A stretch of DNA of 5,621 bases, taken from positions 1-5,621 of the forward strand of contig DASVVG010000090.1 of NCBI GenBank assembly GCA_036386655.1, given 5' to 3'. The notes beneath the pieces are model-generated. The model saw only the letters and a program-made list of their open reading frames with translations. It ran no database searches and was not told the origin of the DNA. Positions 1 through 5,213 of this stretch are shown here, piece after piece. Positions within the stretch are counted from its first letter, which is position 1; each line of letters starts with the position of its first letter. The DNA is from JAHWJX01 sp036386655 (GTDB lineage Bacteria > Pseudomonadota > Alphaproteobacteria > Caulobacterales > Caulobacteraceae). The position numbers and the translations under genes were made by a program.

Positions 1-655
1 GATGACCGTGGTCGAGATCGAGCCGGGTGCGGAGGCCTGGTGGACCGACATCCTGGCGCCCTACGCCGCGCGCACCGGCGGCCGCTACGTCGCCGCGTAC
101 GTCGACCTAGCGGCCCCCAACGTGTCCGACGCGGCGAAGAAGGTCCGTACCGACTTCGAAGCCAAGGTCGGCGACTTCCAGCGCTACGGCGCCGCTCGGA
201 CCGTGAACTTCGGGATGACGTCCGGCCTGCAGATGGAGCCGAACTCGGCCGACCTGATCCTCGTCGCGCGAGCCTTCCACAACTGGGGCCGTGCCGGCCG
301 GACGGACCGCTACATGAGCGAGTTCTTCCGCGTGCTGAAGCCGGGCGGCGTCCTGGCCGTGGAGCAGCACCGAGCCCCTGATGGATCGAATTGGGAGCAG
401 ACTGCACCGACCGGCTACGTGCCTGAGTCCTACGTCGTCGAGGCGGCGCAGAAGGCCGGCTTCCGCCTGGACGGCCGCAGCGAGGTCAACGCCAACCCGC
501 GCGACACCCGCGACCACCCCTTCGGCGTCTGGACTCTGCCGCCGGTGCGGCGCGCGGAGCAGGGCGGCCGCACGCTCACGGCCGAGGAGCGGGCCCGCTA
601 CGACGCGATCGGCGAGAGCGACCGTATGACGCTTCGCTTCCGCAAGCCGGGTTGA
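1..655 (+). CDS. Class I SAM-dependent methyltransferase-like protein, 5' end missing
   Basis: The reading frame is open at the left edge and ends with TGA at 653-655. The ATG at 2-4 is probably internal, because it lies directly before the first Rossmann strand (MTVVEIEPG); family members normally carry a signal peptide and a helical segment before this point. Visible landmarks, numbered from that Met, are the motif I region at 2-12, the 'TDILAPY' segment at 15-21, 'ADLILVARAFHNW' at 83-95, 'VLKPGGVLAVEQHRAP' at 111-126 (the usual post-motif strand of class I methyltransferases) and a C-terminal 'LRFRKPG'. Known relatives are small, often exported, putative methyltransferases without an established substrate. 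The glycine-rich loop reads EPGAEAWW, so most of the usual G-x-G-x-G glycines are absent and SAM binding is uncertain. The fold assignment is fairly sure; the activity is not. Confidence 0.8.
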   Translation, partial: MTVVEIEPGAEAWWTDILAPYAARTGGRYVAAYVDLAAPNVSDAAKKVRTDFEAKVGDFQRYGAARTVNFGMTSGLQMEPNSADLILVARAFHNWGRAGRTDRYMSEFFRVLKPGGVLAVEQHRAPDGSNWEQTAPTGYVPESYVVEAAQKAGFRLDGRSEVNANPRDTRDHPFGVWTLPPVRRAEQGGRTLTAEERARYDAIGESDRMTLRFRKPG

Positions 656-676
656 GCCAGACTGCGGCCACAGTTC

Positions 677-705
677 CGCCGCCAGCGCCCTGAAGCTTGG
701 CGGCG
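677..705 (+). terminator. Stem-loop between the methyltransferase-like gene and the secreted-protein gene
   Basis: CGCCGCCA (677-684) pairs perfectly with TGGCGGCG (698-705). The stem can be lengthened inward by two more pairs if T697 bulges. It begins 21 bases after the TGA of the upstream gene and ends before the ribosome binding site of the next gene. No T-tract follows, so it is not a classical intrinsic terminator. It could be an attenuating or mRNA-stabilising hairpin, or a chance effect of high GC. Confidence 0.35.
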
Positions 706-713
706 AGACACCC

Positions 714-719
714 AGGGGG
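714..719 (+). promoter_or_regulatory. Ribosome binding site that decides the start of the secreted protein
   Basis: AGGGGG lies nine bases before the ATG at 729. An in-frame TTG at 720 lies directly against this site, too close to be used, so ATG 729 is preferred. Confidence 0.6.
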
Positions 720-728
720 TTGCAAAGA

Positions 729-1445
729 ATGACGTTCACCAGCAGTCGCGCGGCCGCAGCCGCGCTCATCGCCGTGCTCGCCGTCGGCGCTCCGGCGGCG
801 GGGCCCGCATTCGCGCAGGCCAAGGCGGGGGCGGCCGAGCAGGCCAAGCAGATCCCGGTCAAGAAGGCTTTCCCCTACCTCGACGCCTATCTGAAAATCC
901 CGGCGGCGGAGCGGTCGCGCTTCGCGCTCGCCTACCGGCTGCAGTCGAAGGGCGGCGGGGCCCCCGGAAAGATCCGCGTCTGGGTGAACCAGGGCGGGAC
1001 CCGGACTGAACTGCCGGTGGCGGCGGACGGGCAGGTCCTGCGGCTGCCCACGCTGGCCATGCTCAGCGACAAGGCGGCCACCATCTCGGTCGACAAGGCG
1101 TCCGCCGCCCCCCTCGGCATCGACATGTCGCTGGAGCCGACCGCCCGGCCGGCGGCGGAAATGAGCGCTGCGGAGATCGCCGCCGCACTGGATCAGGCGA
1201 ACAGGGGGATCAAGCGGGCCGCTGGCGTGGTCCGCTTCGCGGTCCCGACCATGGCCGCGGCGACGTTCCGGGGTGCGGGGTCCGGGGAGGTGGTGATGGC
1301 GGACGGTCGTCGTTCCGCTCTGCCTTTGGTCAACGGCTCACCGAACTTCGCCCCGGCCTCGGCGCCCGGCGCCCGGACGCTGGTGTTCGCGAAGACGCCC
1401 ACGCGGATCGTGCTGGGGCCCGTACCCAAGCCGAAGAAGAAGTAG
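729..1445 (+). CDS. Secreted (periplasmic) protein of unknown function
   Basis: This 238-residue protein starts at ATG 729 behind AGGGGG. Residues 1-29 form a Sec-type signal peptide: short polar start with one Arg, an Ala/Leu-rich core (about 8-25) and the cleavage site AFA|Q. The mature protein is soluble, with no further membrane segment. It has a conserved-looking 'FPYLDAYLKIPAAERSRF' region at 48-65 and a strand-rich segment at about 82-137 ('KIRVWVN', 'VLRLPTLAML'). A second region at about 167-232 ends in 'TRIVLGPVPKPKKK', a basic tail. I do not recognise the family and see no catalytic motif or lipobox. The two similar halves, each with strands and a 'LP' turn, suggest a beta-sandwich-like envelope protein, but this is only inference. 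The gene stands alone between two hairpins, upstream of the SCP2 gene on the same strand. Confidence 0.82.
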   Translation: MTFTSSRAAAAALIAVLAVGAPAAGPAFAQAKAGAAEQAKQIPVKKAFPYLDAYLKIPAAERSRFALAYRLQSKGGGAPGKIRVWVNQGGTRTELPVAADGQVLRLPTLAMLSDKAATISVDKASAAPLGIDMSLEPTARPAAEMSAAEIAAALDQANRGIKRAAGVVRFAVPTMAAATFRGAGSGEVVMADGRRSALPLVNGSPNFAPASAPGARTLVFAKTPTRIVLGPVPKPKKK

Positions 1446-1462
1446 CCCCCTTGCTTGCCGCC

Positions 1463-1493
1463 GCGTCAGGCGGCGCAGTATGTCGCCTGACGC
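1463..1493 (+). repeat. Perfect 10-bp inverted repeat before the SCP2 gene
   Basis: GCGTCAGGCG (1463-1472) and CGCCTGACGC (1484-1493) are perfect reverse complements with an 11-base loop. The hairpin starts 17 bases after the TAG of the secreted-protein gene and ends 9 bases before the SCP2 ribosome binding site. It lacks a following T-run, so it is either a weak terminator for the upstream gene or a structured leader for the SCP2 gene. Confidence 0.5.
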
Positions 1494-1513
1494 CCGCAGC
1501 CTAGGAGACGCGC

Positions 1514-1816
1514 ATGGCCACCCTGCAGGAGATCACCGAGAAGATGCGCGAAGCCGTGGGCCAGGACTCCGGCCTCGGCAGCTCGGTGAAGTTCGACTTC
1601 GGGGACGAGGGCGTGGTGTTCATCGACGGCGGCACCGTGAACAACGAGAACAGCCCGGCGGACTGCACGCTGCAGGTGTCCAAGTCCGACTTCGAGGAAA
1701 TGGCCGCCGGCAGCCTCGATCCCACCATGGCCTTCATGAGCGGCAAGCTGAAGGTGCACGGCGACATGGGCGTGGCGATGAAGCTGCAGCCGTTGCTGGC
1801 CCGCGCCCGGGGCTAG
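1514..1816 (+). CDS. SCP2 sterol-binding domain protein
   Basis: This 100-residue protein consists of a single SCP2 (sterol carrier protein 2) domain, a fold that binds lipids or acyl-CoA in a hydrophobic tunnel. Evidence is the order of elements: an N-terminal helix (1-17), 'SVKFDFGDEGVVFIDGG' (24-40), 'ADCTLQVSKSDFEEMAAGSLDPTMAFM' split over 49-75, and 'SGKLKVHGDMGVAMKLQPLL' (76-95). The GKLKVxGDMxxAxKL run is the domain signature. Length is typical of bacterial stand-alone versions. ATG 1514 has AGGAG (1503-1507) at a six-base spacing. There is no signal peptide, so it is cytosolic. Its ligand is unknown; in other bacteria such proteins appear near fatty-acid or CoA metabolism genes, which are absent here. 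Its TAG stop overlaps the hisN stop on the other strand. Confidence 0.92.
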   Translation: MATLQEITEKMREAVGQDSGLGSSVKFDFGDEGVVFIDGGTVNNENSPADCTLQVSKSDFEEMAAGSLDPTMAFMSGKLKVHGDMGVAMKLQPLLARARG

Positions 1817-2628
1817 GTCGTCGAGCGCCGCAGCGCCACCAGTGCTTCCTTGAGCACGCGCGGGTCGCCGGCGGCGGCGATCTGGCCGGACCCGCTGCCG
1901 AGCCTCTCGCCGCGCCAGTTGCACACGAGCCCGCCGGCGCCCTCTATGACGGGCACCAGCGCCTGCGTGTCCCAGACCTGCAGGCCCGACTCCACGACGA
2001 GGTCGACATGGCCGGCGGCGAGCTGCGCGTAGGCGTAGGCGTCGCAGCCGAAGCGCGTCAGCCGGGCGGCCGAGCGGACCTGCGTCCAGGCCCCCGCCTC
2101 GGGTCCGTCGAACAGTCCGGCGTCGGTGGTCAGGAGCGTCGCCTGCGTCAGCGCCTCGCAGGGCCGGACTTCCAGCCGCTGCTCGCCGTCGGGCGTGATC
2201 AGGCGCGAGCCGTAGACGGGCGTGCCCACGTAGAATTCGCGGAGGTACGGCTGGGCGATCAGCCCCAGCACCGGGGAGCCCTGGAAGCGCAGGCCGATCA
2301 GGGTGGTCCACAGGGGAAGGCCGCAGATGAAGCTGCGCGTGCCGTCGATGGGATCCAGCACCCAGACGAATTCGGCGTCCGCCCGGTCGTCGCCGTGCTC
2401 CTCGCCGATGACCCCGTGCTCCGGGAAGCGGGCGGCGATCGCGCGGCGCAGCGCGCTCTCGGCGTCGCGGTCGGCGCGCGTGACGGGATCGAAGCCCTTC
2501 GCCGCCTTGTTCTCGACGCCGTGGTCGGCCCTGAACAGGGGAAGGATCACCTCGGCGGCCGCGGCCCCGAGCTGCAGGATGAAGGCGTCCAGCGCCTGGA
2601 CGCGTTCGCGGGAGAGGTCGTCGGCCAT
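1813..2628 (-). CDS. hisN: Histidinol-phosphatase, inositol-monophosphatase family
   Basis: This 271-residue cytosolic enzyme belongs to the Mg-dependent, Li-sensitive inositol monophosphatase superfamily. The HisN branch dephosphorylates L-histidinol phosphate in histidine synthesis. Metal-site motifs are intact: GEEHG with E76, DPIDGT with D92 and D95, and WD with D220. Branch-specific hints are 'FDPVTRADRDAE' (46-57), 'ICGLPLWTTLIGL' (101-113), 'CDAYAYAQLAAGHVDLVVE' (195-213) and 'VIEGAGG' (227-233), which resemble HisN more than SuhB or CysQ. Length fits the family. The start is the only reasonable Met, but it lacks a clear ribosome binding site: a 9-bp hairpin occupies the 25 bases just upstream. 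It lies 40 bases downstream of the XRE regulator gene on the same strand and may be cotranscribed. No other histidine genes are visible. A different small-phosphate substrate remains possible. Confidence 0.88.
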   Translation of the reverse strand: MADDLSRERVQALDAFILQLGAAAAEVILPLFRADHGVENKAAKGFDPVTRADRDAESALRRAIAARFPEHGVIGEEHGDDRADAEFVWVLDPIDGTRSFICGLPLWTTLIGLRFQGSPVLGLIAQPYLREFYVGTPVYGSRLITPDGEQRLEVRPCEALTQATLLTTDAGLFDGPEAGAWTQVRSAARLTRFGCDAYAYAQLAAGHVDLVVESGLQVWDTQALVPVIEGAGGLVCNWRGERLGSGSGQIAAAGDPRVLKEALVALRRSTT

Positions 2629-2630
2629 CG

Positions 2631-2655
2631 CCCGCGCCGCTTAGCACGGCGCGGG
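2631..2655 (-). promoter_or_regulatory. Hairpin ending two bases before the hisN start codon
   Basis: On the minus strand CCCGCGCCG (2655-2647) and CGGCGCGGG (2639-2631) form a perfect 9-bp GC stem with a 7-base loop (2646-2640). It fills most of the 40-base gap between the regulator gene and hisN. The distal arm covers the position where a ribosome binding site would lie. There is no T-run, so a simple terminator is less likely than a structure that limits hisN translation or separates the two genes. Confidence 0.45.
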
Positions 2656-2668
2656 GGGAGAGCCAGCG

Positions 2669-3061
2669 TCAGGCGGCGTCGTTGTCGCCGTTGAGGTCGA
2701 GCGACTTGGCCAGGTCGAGCAGGCGCCGGCGAGGGCGTTCGCCCAGCTTGTAGTAGGCGCGGACCAGGTCGAGGGTTTCCTTGCGGGCCAGCACCTGCTC
2801 CGAGCGCTTCACCGCGTCGTTGGCGGCATCGGTGGAGGTGTCGGCGTCCAGGCCCTCGTAGAAGTAGTTGATCGGCACCTCGAGCGCCTCGGACAGCTCC
2901 CACAGCCGGGCAGCGGAAATGCGGTTGGCGCCGCACTCGTACTTCTGGATCTGTTGGAAGCGCACGCCGACGGCGGAGGCCAGCTGCTGTTGCGTGAGGC
3001 CGAGCAGGCGCCGCCGACGGCGCAACCGCTTGCCCAGGTGAAGGTCGATGTTTCCAGCCAT
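2669..3061 (-). CDS. XRE-family helix-turn-helix transcription regulator
   Basis: This is a 130-residue DNA-binding protein. Residues about 8-66 form an XRE/Cro-CI helix-turn-helix: 'GKRLRRRRRLLGLTQQQLA' (10-28), helix 2 from T23, and the recognition helix region 'FQQIQKYECGANRISAARL' (35-53). 'LSEALEVPINYFYEGL' (56-71) closes the domain. The C-terminal part holds an acidic/Thr linker and 'LVRAYYKLGERPRRRLLDLAKSL' (99-121), a segment typical of the alphaproteobacterial PraR/SinR-like regulators, where it probably serves dimerisation. ATG 3061 is chosen over an upstream in-frame start at 3127 because the domain normally starts here and the extra 22 residues are low-complexity Arg/Pro-rich sequence. 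The upstream control region has repeated GGGACGC motifs, suggesting autoregulation. The target genes are unknown; the symbol praR is not justified from sequence alone. Confidence 0.88.
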   Translation of the reverse strand: MAGNIDLHLGKRLRRRRRLLGLTQQQLASAVGVRFQQIQKYECGANRISAARLWELSEALEVPINYFYEGLDADTSTDAANDAVKRSEQVLARKETLDLVRAYYKLGERPRRRLLDLAKSLDLNGDNDAA

Positions 3062-3069
3062 GGCGTCCC

Positions 3070-3074
3070 GATTC
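3070..3074. promoter_or_regulatory. GANTC site (possible CcrM methylation site) upstream of the XRE gene
   Basis: GATTC lies 9-13 bases before the XRE start codon. GANTC is the target of the cell-cycle methyltransferase CcrM in Caulobacter relatives, and sites near promoters can be read by GcrA. Other GANTC sites occur inside genes of this window, so the location alone is weak evidence. Confidence 0.25.
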
Positions 3075-3143
3075 CGTTCCCTGGGGGACGCGTCCCGTCG
3101 CGGGACGCTCAGGAGGCGAACCGGCAAACCCCGTGCCGCGCGA

Positions 3144-3162
3144 GTAAGGTTTGGTTAACCAT
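3144..3162. promoter_or_regulatory. Candidate CtrA binding site
   Basis: GTAA-GGTTTGG-TTAA (3144-3158) matches the CtrA full site TTAA-N7-TTAA with one mismatch. The overlapping TTAACCAT (3155-3162) is the classic CtrA half-site. TTAA is otherwise not seen by eye in this GC-rich window. The box also contains the 10-bp palindrome TGGTTAACCA (3152-3161). It lies about 83 bases upstream of the XRE start and about 88 bases upstream of the receiver start, so it could serve either gene. Confidence 0.45.
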
Positions 3163-3208
3163 GGCGTCCCCGGCAGCCCGGGCCGTGGTTAGCACTTCGT
3201 ATATCTCC

Positions 3209-3223
3209 CGAGGCTAGACCTCG
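3209..3223 (+). promoter_or_regulatory. Possible -10 element within a small dyad upstream of the response regulator
   Basis: GCTAGACC (3213-3220) is one base away from the Caulobacter housekeeping -10 consensus GCTANAWC. It sits in the dyad CGAGG-N5-CCTCG (3209-3223), 30 bases before the GTG start. No convincing TTGAC-like -35 box lies 10-14 bases upstream, so this is tentative. Confidence 0.22.
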
Positions 3224-3249
3224 TCAGTCGGTGTTTGAGGGCGAGTACA

Positions 3250-3627
3250 GTGGCGCACATCCTGGTGGTGGACGACGAGCCGATGGTGCGGCGCACCTTG
3301 CGCGCGGCCCTGGAGCTGGCGGGGCACACGGTCGCGGAGGCGGAGGACGGCGACAGCTGCCTAGGCGCCGTTCGCGAGAGGGCTCCCGACCTGATCCTGA
3401 TGGACATCATCATGCCGAACAGGGAAGGCGTCGAAACGATTACCGTTCTGCGGCAGACCGGCTTCGCCGCCCCGATCGTGGCGATTTCGGGCGGCGGCCG
3501 CACCGGTGGGATGCTGTTCCTGGAGACCGCGGCGATGCTTGGCGCGACGCGCACCCTGCCGAAGCCGGTGCGCAACGCCGATCTGATGAAGACGATCGCT
3601 GATTGCCTCGCGCCGCAGGCGGCCTGA
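3250..3627 (+). CDS. Single-domain response regulator (CheY-like receiver)
   Basis: This 125-residue protein is only a receiver domain. Key residues are present: acidic pocket D8, D9 and E10 in 'ILVVDDEP', the phosphoacceptor D52 in 'LILMDIIMP', the switch S80 in 'IVAISGGGR' and K105 in 'TLPKPV'. The position two before the Lys, often aromatic in CheY-like proteins, is Leu103. There is no DNA-binding or enzymatic output domain, so it should act by protein-protein contact or as a phosphate shuttle. Start GTG 3250 gives the standard N-terminus and has TGAGGG (3236-3241) eight bases upstream; an in-frame TTG at 3235 overlaps that site and is less likely. The partner kinase is not adjacent. The partial GAF protein at 5214 is a speculative candidate. 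It is transcribed away from the XRE gene and converges on the GGDEF/EAL-like gene with a six-base gap. Confidence 0.92.
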   Translation: MAHILVVDDEPMVRRTLRAALELAGHTVAEAEDGDSCLGAVRERAPDLILMDIIMPNREGVETITVLRQTGFAAPIVAISGGGRTGGMLFLETAAMLGATRTLPKPVRNADLMKTIADCLAPQAA

Positions 3628-3640
3628 GGCGGCTCAGACC
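3621..3640. terminator. Small hairpin spanning the two convergent stop codons
   Basis: GGCCTGAG (3621-3628) and CTCAGACC (3633-3640) pair over eight positions with one mismatch and a four-base loop. The stem contains the TGA of the receiver gene and the stop of the opposite-strand gene. It could aid termination from both sides but has no T-run on either strand. Confidence 0.25.
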
Positions 3641-5106
3641 GCCCGCTTGTAGAGGTCGAGCGGCTCGAACCGCGTAGCGGCGCTCGGCGTCTCGAGGGCG
3701 CCTTGAATGGCTTCCCCGGCGAGGAACCGGAAGCCCGCCGCAGAAGCCGCGACCACCAGCGAGCGCGTGCCCAGGCCATAGACGCCGCATTCCAGCTTCG
3801 ACTTCTGCGCGCGCGCGGCGAAGTCGCCGAGCAGTTCGATGCAGCGCTTCTCCGTGATCCCTGTGCGAGGCGCCTGCGTGTTGATGGCTTTGGCGCAGTC
3901 GGCGATCAGCGGGATGTCCGCGGCTCGATCCAGCGGCAGGCAGGCGGCCAACTCGACGCCGGAGCCCCGTAGCTGCGCGACGAAGTCGTAGAGGCTGTTG
4001 GTCCAAAGGGCGCCGTCGGGCCGCACCACTTCCAGTGTCAGAAGCCGCCGCAGAGTCGGGGCGACCTCGCGCAGGGTGTGGAGCAGCCAGCTACGCCGGG
4101 CTTCCAGGCTGATGCTGCTGTAGTGGATGGGGCAGATGATCGGCAGGCGACGGCCGCGCGCCGACAGTGCTGCGACATCGGCGGAGATCCGGCTGAGCGC
4201 CTGCAGGTCGTTCTCGAACAAGACCGCTTCGGCCGCGCCCGCGTCGGAGCCCTCATACGGGTGCACGGGCCGGCCCTCCGCCGTGGCGTGGAGCCGGAAG
4301 CGGATCACCGCCTGCTGGCGGAAGTCCCACACGGGCCAGTAGCGCCAAGCCGGGACGATCGGCGCTGCGGGCCGGTTCGCCTCCGCGGGCACCAACTCGT
4401 CAGGATCGCCGGCCGACAGGCGCATGGCGTCGGTCGCCTGTGAGTCCGCCTCCACCCAGGGACGGCGCGGCGCGTGTTCCGGGCGCTTCTGTTCCGACCA
4501 GCCGACCGGCGCGAGCACGCGATGGGCCCGCCCGGCCTCGGCGCCGCGCTGGACGTAGGCCTCCTCGCTGCGGCTCCGGGCGCCTTCTGTGGTCGTGCGG
4601 ACGCCGGAGGCGAAGGCGGTGTCCAGAGCCGCACCCACGTCGCCGGACCGAAACGTGTCCAGCGCCACGTCGGCACGAACAGACTGCACCTTGGCGAGCG
4701 CGTCCCATTCGGTGCCGAGCAGCTTGACCGCTATGTCCTTGGCGATGGTTCCGCAGAGGCGGTCGGCCTCCGCCTTCTTGAGACGAGGGAAGAGGACAAC
4801 GTAGCTGTCCTCGCCCACCCGCTCGAAGATGTCGCCGTCGCGGAGGTGGCCGGCGACCACGGCCTCGGCCAAGGCGTGAACCTTCGGCGCGACCTTTTCC
4901 CACCTGGGCCCGAGCGCGAGTCGGATCTCGGCCAGTCCGACGAGGCTGAATTGCCCCGCGGCCACTTGCCGCGTGGGAGCGGGCGCCTCTGGGGGAAGCG
5001 CCGCCGGCGTGGGCGAACCGTCGAGCAGTCGGCGAACCCCTTCCAGCAGCCCCACGAAAGCACCGCGGCGGGGGGCAGGTCGGGGTCTGGACGCGGGAAT
5101 GCTCAT
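3634..5106 (-). CDS. Degenerate GGDEF/EAL-like signalling protein
   Basis: This 490-residue protein is predicted to be cytosolic, with no signal peptide or membrane segment. A Pro/Arg-rich N-terminus (1-50) precedes a GGDEF-like region (about 53-150). The sequence 'DIFERVGEDSYVVLF' there places GEDSY (98-102) where an active diguanylate cyclase has GGDEF. A low-complexity linker (about 170-250) follows. The C-terminal part (about 252-478) resembles an EAL phosphodiesterase fold: 'YWPVWDFRQQAVIRFRL' (256-272) matches its first strand but lacks the E-A-L residues. 'LTLEV' (356-360), 'LRGSGVELA' (379-387) and 'LECGVYGLGTRSL' (438-450) fit later elements, yet the DDFGTGYSS and AEGVE residues are missing. 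It is therefore probably a catalytically inactive cyclic-di-GMP receptor or scaffold. ATG 5106 was chosen; an in-frame GTG at 5181 would add 25 residues. Neither start has a strong ribosome binding site. Confidence 0.75.
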   Translation of the reverse strand: MSIPASRPRPAPRRGAFVGLLEGVRRLLDGSPTPAALPPEAPAPTRQVAAGQFSLVGLAEIRLALGPRWEKVAPKVHALAEAVVAGHLRDGDIFERVGEDSYVVLFPRLKKAEADRLCGTIAKDIAVKLLGTEWDALAKVQSVRADVALDTFRSGDVGAALDTAFASGVRTTTEGARSRSEEAYVQRGAEAGRAHRVLAPVGWSEQKRPEHAPRRPWVEADSQATDAMRLSAGDPDELVPAEANRPAAPIVPAWRYWPVWDFRQQAVIRFRLHATAEGRPVHPYEGSDAGAAEAVLFENDLQALSRISADVAALSARGRRLPIICPIHYSSISLEARRSWLLHTLREVAPTLRRLLTLEVVRPDGALWTNSLYDFVAQLRGSGVELAACLPLDRAADIPLIADCAKAINTQAPRTGITEKRCIELLGDFAARAQKSKLECGVYGLGTRSLVVAASAAGFRFLAGEAIQGALETPSAATRFEPLDLYKRAV

Positions 5107-5213
5107 CGAACCGGGGGCGACTGAGCCACCAACTTGGGTCACAGCCCCTAAAGCTTGGTTACTCCCGGGAAACCATTCCACGCGCCATGGTAGCAGCGTG
5201 ATTGGAGTACCCG
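5107..5213. promoter_or_regulatory. Divergent intergenic region between the GGDEF/EAL-like and GAF genes
   Basis: This 107-base gap must hold the promoters for both divergent genes if ATG 5106 is the correct minus-strand start. It is less GC-rich than its flanks around 5150-5180 ('CCTAAAGCTTGGTTA'). I could not identify a convincing -35/-10 pair. GGAG at 5204-5207 is the ribosome binding site for the GAF gene. Confidence 0.4.

Larger units (their letters stand above)
3063..3170. promoter_or_regulatory. Cluster of GCGTCCC/GGGACGC repeats, candidate operator region
   Basis: The heptamer GCGTCCC occurs at 3063-3069, 3090-3096 and 3164-3170. Its complement GGGACGC occurs at 3085-3091 and 3102-3108. 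Two copies make the perfect palindrome GGGACGCGTCCC (3085-3096), and GCGTCCCG/CGGGACGC (3090-3108) form an 8-bp dyad with a 3-base centre. In the rest of the window I noticed only one further copy (4700-4706). The position directly upstream of an XRE regulator fits an autoregulatory operator. Which protein binds is inference. Confidence 0.5.

Noticed and set aside
107..862. Open frame of 251 codons on the minus strand opposite the methyltransferase-like gene
   Set aside because: Its translation is Ala/Arg/Leu-rich without recognisable motifs and crosses two better-supported plus-strand genes; it is a GC-driven shadow.
1463..2678. Shared 13-mer GCGTCAGGCGGCG at 1463-1475 and 2666-2678
   Set aside because: The second copy lies at the stop codon of the XRE gene and has no matching hairpin partner; a two-copy GC-rich 13-mer is not enough to call a repeat family.
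1466..2694. Long open frames of about 400 codons on both strands over the SCP2 and hisN genes
   Set aside because: Both are Arg/Pro/Gly-rich low-complexity translations in other frames of the clear hisN and SCP2 genes.
3062..3127. Longer start for the XRE regulator at 3127
   Set aside because: The added 22 residues are Arg/Pro-rich and overlap the repeat cluster; relatives begin just before the helix-turn-helix, matching ATG 3061.
3250..3627. Assignment of the receiver to the FATGUY single-domain regulator group (SdrG type)
   Set aside because: The segment after strand 4 reads PIVAISGGGR, not the PFxFATG motif that defines that group.
4474..5124. Plus-strand open frame of 216 codons opposite the GGDEF/EAL-like gene
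   Set aside because: It has no domain signature and no good ribosome binding site, and the minus-strand frame shows consistent fold motifs throughout.
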